A DNA stretch of 7,447 bases from JABMPO01 sp964539785. GTDB taxonomy: Bacteria > Fidelibacterota > Marinisomatia > Marinisomatales > TCS56. Where the stretch lies: NCBI GenBank assembly GCA_964539785.1, contig CAZIJQ010000085.1, positions 1 through 7,447 on the forward strand. The letters run 5' to 3'. Below are positions 5,545 through 7,447 of this stretch, in pieces. Below the pieces are notes generated by a model. It worked only from the letters and a program-made list of their open reading frames with translations. It was not told the DNA's origin and made no database searches. Each line of letters starts with the position of its first letter. Position 1 is the first letter of the stretch. The position numbers and the translations under genes were made by a program.

Positions 5545-6489
5545 ATGGAACATTCGAATTCTAAACACACATTCATAATCTGTAATCCAGCCGCCGGTGA
5601 AGGCTTAGCGGCCAAGCGCTGGAGCAAATTCAAGGAAAAGCTGGAGACCGGGCAGCATAAATTTTCTTTCAAACTAACCGAATCGCCAGATCATGCCACC
5701 GAAATCGCACAAGATTTAATCAGGGATGGTTTTAAGCGAATCGCAGTATTTGGTGGTGATGGTACATTGAACGAGACCCTTCAGGGTCTGGCCCAATTTG
5801 GCGAGCAGGTCACGCGCGAATTGGAATTACTGTATTTTCCCGCTGGCAGTAGTTGCGATTTCGCCCGGAAATTTCCCGATGGCCACAGTATGCTGGATCG
5901 TTTTCTCAGTACTGAAACTTTGACTATCGATATCTGTCGCGTTGATTGCAAAAATAAAAATGGTGAGGATACCAGCCGGTTTTTTATCAATAATTCCAGC
6001 ATCGGGATAATCAGCGTGGCCAATAATAAATATAATAATGTCACCGGATTTTCGAAATTCATGAAGCGGGTCAGCGTTGATTCGGCTGCAATAATGGCCG
6101 GGATTAGCGCAATCATGGAATTTCAACCCTATGACTGTCAACTTAAAGTTAATGGAGAATCACGGTACAATCAGCAAATGTCTAACATAACTATGTTCAA
6201 GACCAGTTATTTTGGCGGTGGCATGAATTATGGAATTGATTGTATCCAAGATAGCGGCGAAATGGATGTTGTACTTGTCGATCCCCTGTCGCGCTTGAAA
6301 TTGATAGCAATCATGCCTGCTCTTTATATGGGTACTGCCTTAAAAAATGAGGCGGCTCACCATTGGACTTGTAGTAATCTTGAAATCGATTCAAATCCGG
6401 ATGTCTGTATCGAAACTGACGGAGAAATCGCCGGCTATCCACCAGCAATCTATACTGTACTCAAAAAAGCAATCAGAGTTGTAATATGA
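5545..6489 (+). CDS. Diacylglycerol/sphingosine kinase-like lipid kinase (DAGK catalytic family)
   Basis: This is a soluble lipid kinase of the YegS/DgkB/BmrU type, which phosphorylates diacylglycerol or a similar lipid alcohol with ATP at the membrane surface. Conserved elements are the N-terminal NPAAGEG (residues 14-20), the ATP-binding signature GGDGTLNE (70-77), and a PAGSSCDFAR loop (99-108) matching the usual P.GTGNDFAR, here with Ser for Thr and Cys for Asn. The C-terminal part has FGGGMNYG and an ETDGE motif (about residues 290-294) typical of the second domain. The length of 314 residues is normal. There is no signal peptide or membrane segment. ATG 5545 has AGGG upstream. Its TGA overlaps the ATG of the next hydrolase gene by four bases, so the two are probably co-translated. 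The preferred lipid cannot be read from sequence. Confidence 0.88.
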   Translation: MEHSNSKHTFIICNPAAGEGLAAKRWSKFKEKLETGQHKFSFKLTESPDHATEIAQDLIRDGFKRIAVFGGDGTLNETLQGLAQFGEQVTRELELLYFPAGSSCDFARKFPDGHSMLDRFLSTETLTIDICRVDCKNKNGEDTSRFFINNSSIGIISVANNKYNNVTGFSKFMKRVSVDSAAIMAGISAIMEFQPYDCQLKVNGESRYNQQMSNITMFKTSYFGGGMNYGIDCIQDSGEMDVVLVDPLSRLKLIAIMPALYMGTALKNEAAHHWTCSNLEIDSNPDVCIETDGEIAGYPPAIYTVLKKAIRVVI

Positions 6490-7373
6490 CAGATATTAAC
6501 ACTGATTGCAAAAGTTCGTTAGAGCATACCGCTCTTAACCAATATTTCGCACCTGGCTGCAGTTATACTGAAATGCGGGTTAAAATATCAGAAGACGTTA
6601 ATCTTTATTGCATCAAGATTATGCCCCCCACAGCCACCGATAATCCGGTTGTGATGTTCATCCCGGGCTGGATTTCAAGAATAACCAGTTGGCAACACGC
6701 ACTTCGTGAACTGACTCGTGATCACATGGTCATTTATGTGGAGACCCGGGATAAAATATCTTCACAACTGGCAAAATCTACCTCACTATCTGTGAAATCT
6801 ATCGCCAATGATATCATCTATCTAATCAAGTATTTTGAACTGGAATCAGGAAAATACCTTTTGTTCGGCAGTTCTCTGGGCGCCACAGCAATCCTGGAAT
6901 CGTATACACAGCTAATAAGAAAACCTCAGGCTTTTATCCTGGTTGGACCAAACGCCGAATTCAAAATCCCATGGTGGGGTTCGATTCTGATATTCTTATT
7001 TCCACCACCATTGTATTTAGTCATGCGGCCTTTTTTAAAATGGTATTTGAAGACATTCCGGCTCGATATCGACGCGGACCAACATCAATATAATAAATAT
7101 TGTGAAAATCTGGATGACACCGATCCCTATAAGTTGAAAAAAGCCGCCAGTTCCCTGCAGCATTACCGGGTCTGGGAATTATTACCAGACATCAATTTGC
7201 CAGTTTTAATATTTGGATCCGATGTCGATCATTTACACGATCCCGGTAATATCTCACAAATGCTACTTATGTTACCAGATGCTACATTGATTAATATGAC
7301 CAACAATACTCACACCCACAGCGGCGATATGGTTATTAAATTGCGTGAGTACATCGGTAAACTTGACAATTAG
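6486..7373 (+). CDS. Alpha/beta hydrolase coupled to the lipid kinase
   Basis: This is an alpha/beta-fold serine hydrolase of 295 residues, probably a lipase, esterase or acyltransferase-like enzyme. The oxyanion region is FIPGW (58-62). The nucleophile elbow is LFGSSLGA, with Ser130 in G-x-S-x-G. The acid is in FGSDVDH (Asp246 or Asp248), and the base is in NNTHTHSG (His276 or His278). Between the nucleophile and the acid, the cap includes a strongly hydrophobic stretch at about 162-187 (WWGSILIFLFPPPLYLVM followed by basic residues). This could bury in the membrane or form a lipid-binding lid. There is no N-terminal signal peptide, so it is likely cytoplasmic or on the inner membrane face. 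The ATG overlaps the kinase stop codon as ATGA, indicating translational coupling and a shared pathway, most simply turnover of a glycerolipid. The substrate is inferred from context only. Confidence 0.82.
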   Translation: MTDINTDCKSSLEHTALNQYFAPGCSYTEMRVKISEDVNLYCIKIMPPTATDNPVVMFIPGWISRITSWQHALRELTRDHMVIYVETRDKISSQLAKSTSLSVKSIANDIIYLIKYFELESGKYLLFGSSLGATAILESYTQLIRKPQAFILVGPNAEFKIPWWGSILIFLFPPPLYLVMRPFLKWYLKTFRLDIDADQHQYNKYCENLDDTDPYKLKKAASSLQHYRVWELLPDINLPVLIFGSDVDHLHDPGNISQMLLMLPDATLINMTNNTHTHSGDMVIKLREYIGKLDN

Positions 7374-7374
7374 A

Positions 7375-7387
7375 AAACTATTAGTTT
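7375..7387. repeat. 13-bp palindrome after the last hydrolase gene
   Basis: AAACTATTAGTTT is a perfect palindrome about one central base, starting 2 bases after the stop codon region of the hydrolase. It has no T-tract and a very AT-rich stem, so it is not a convincing terminator. It could be an operator for a gene to the right of the window. A TTGACA hexamer at 7363-7368 and AT-rich TAATAT at 7390-7395 flank it, but their 21-base spacing is poor for a promoter. Confidence 0.3.
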
Positions 7388-7427
7388 GGTAATATATATG
7401 TTTCCAACCCCTGGCTTCTAAAGCGAG

Positions 7428-7447
7428 GTGAACGAAATACTAATTAG
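7428..7447 (+). CDS. Possible start of a gene running off the right edge (very tentative)
   Basis: A GTG at 7428 opens a frame (NEILI after the start) that is unbroken to the window end. A purine-rich AAGCGAG lies just before it, and a stop at 7419-7421 closes the frame upstream. Only six codons are visible, so this may be chance; the GAGGTG at 7425-7430 could equally be a ribosome binding site for a start just outside. Confidence 0.15.

Noticed and set aside
5781..6141. Two overlapping minus-strand open frames inside the lipid kinase gene
   Set aside because: Both are antisense to conserved kinase sequence and resemble nothing recognisable.
7398..7421. ATG-started short frame (seven codons) near the right edge
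   Set aside because: It is too short, lacks a ribosome binding site and ends at once in TAA.

Overview
The window is bacterial and gene-dense, with moderate GC, AT-rich spacers and mostly plus-strand genes. The best taxonomic hint is the 283-residue housekeeping-type sigma factor. It lacks region 1.1 and resembles the short primary sigma factors of Bacteroidota and related phyla of the FCB group. The pairing of YqeB/EF2563-type and XdhC-type maturation proteins suggests an organism that makes molybdenum hydroxylases. Neither observation fixes a genus.

Layout. 1-944: an alpha/beta hydrolase of the proline iminopeptidase type. A lipoprotein-like signal peptide lies just upstream but in another reading frame. 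1091-1471: a small four-helix membrane protein resembling the HsmA/TIGR03987 family. 1542-3395: two tightly spaced genes for maturation of (possibly selenium-dependent) molybdenum hydroxylases, yqeB-like and xdhC-like. 3396-3556: an AT-rich spacer with a perfect 11-bp inverted repeat and a possible promoter. 3557-4408: the sigma factor, followed by a strong terminator. 4487-4519: a terminator for the opposite strand. 4536-5467: the C-terminal half of an M3-family oligoendopeptidase F on the minus strand, a pseudogene with a lost 5' half, a one-base deletion and a nonsense codon. 5545-7373: a diacylglycerol/sphingosine-kinase-like lipid kinase overlapping by 4 bp a second alpha/beta hydrolase. 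The last 74 bases hold no secure gene.

How the genes work together. Two units look functionally coherent. One is the yqeB-xdhC pair, which should serve a molybdenum hydroxylase encoded elsewhere. The other is the lipid kinase plus hydrolase pair, which probably acts on membrane lipids or acyl chains. The sigma factor stands alone between its own spacer and terminator. I see no CRISPR array, transposase, tRNA or rRNA, and no convincing new defence or biosynthetic system. The most informative unusual features are the dissected pepF pseudogene, the out-of-frame signal peptide at the left edge, and two inverted repeats at regulatory positions (1522-1542 and 3462-3492).
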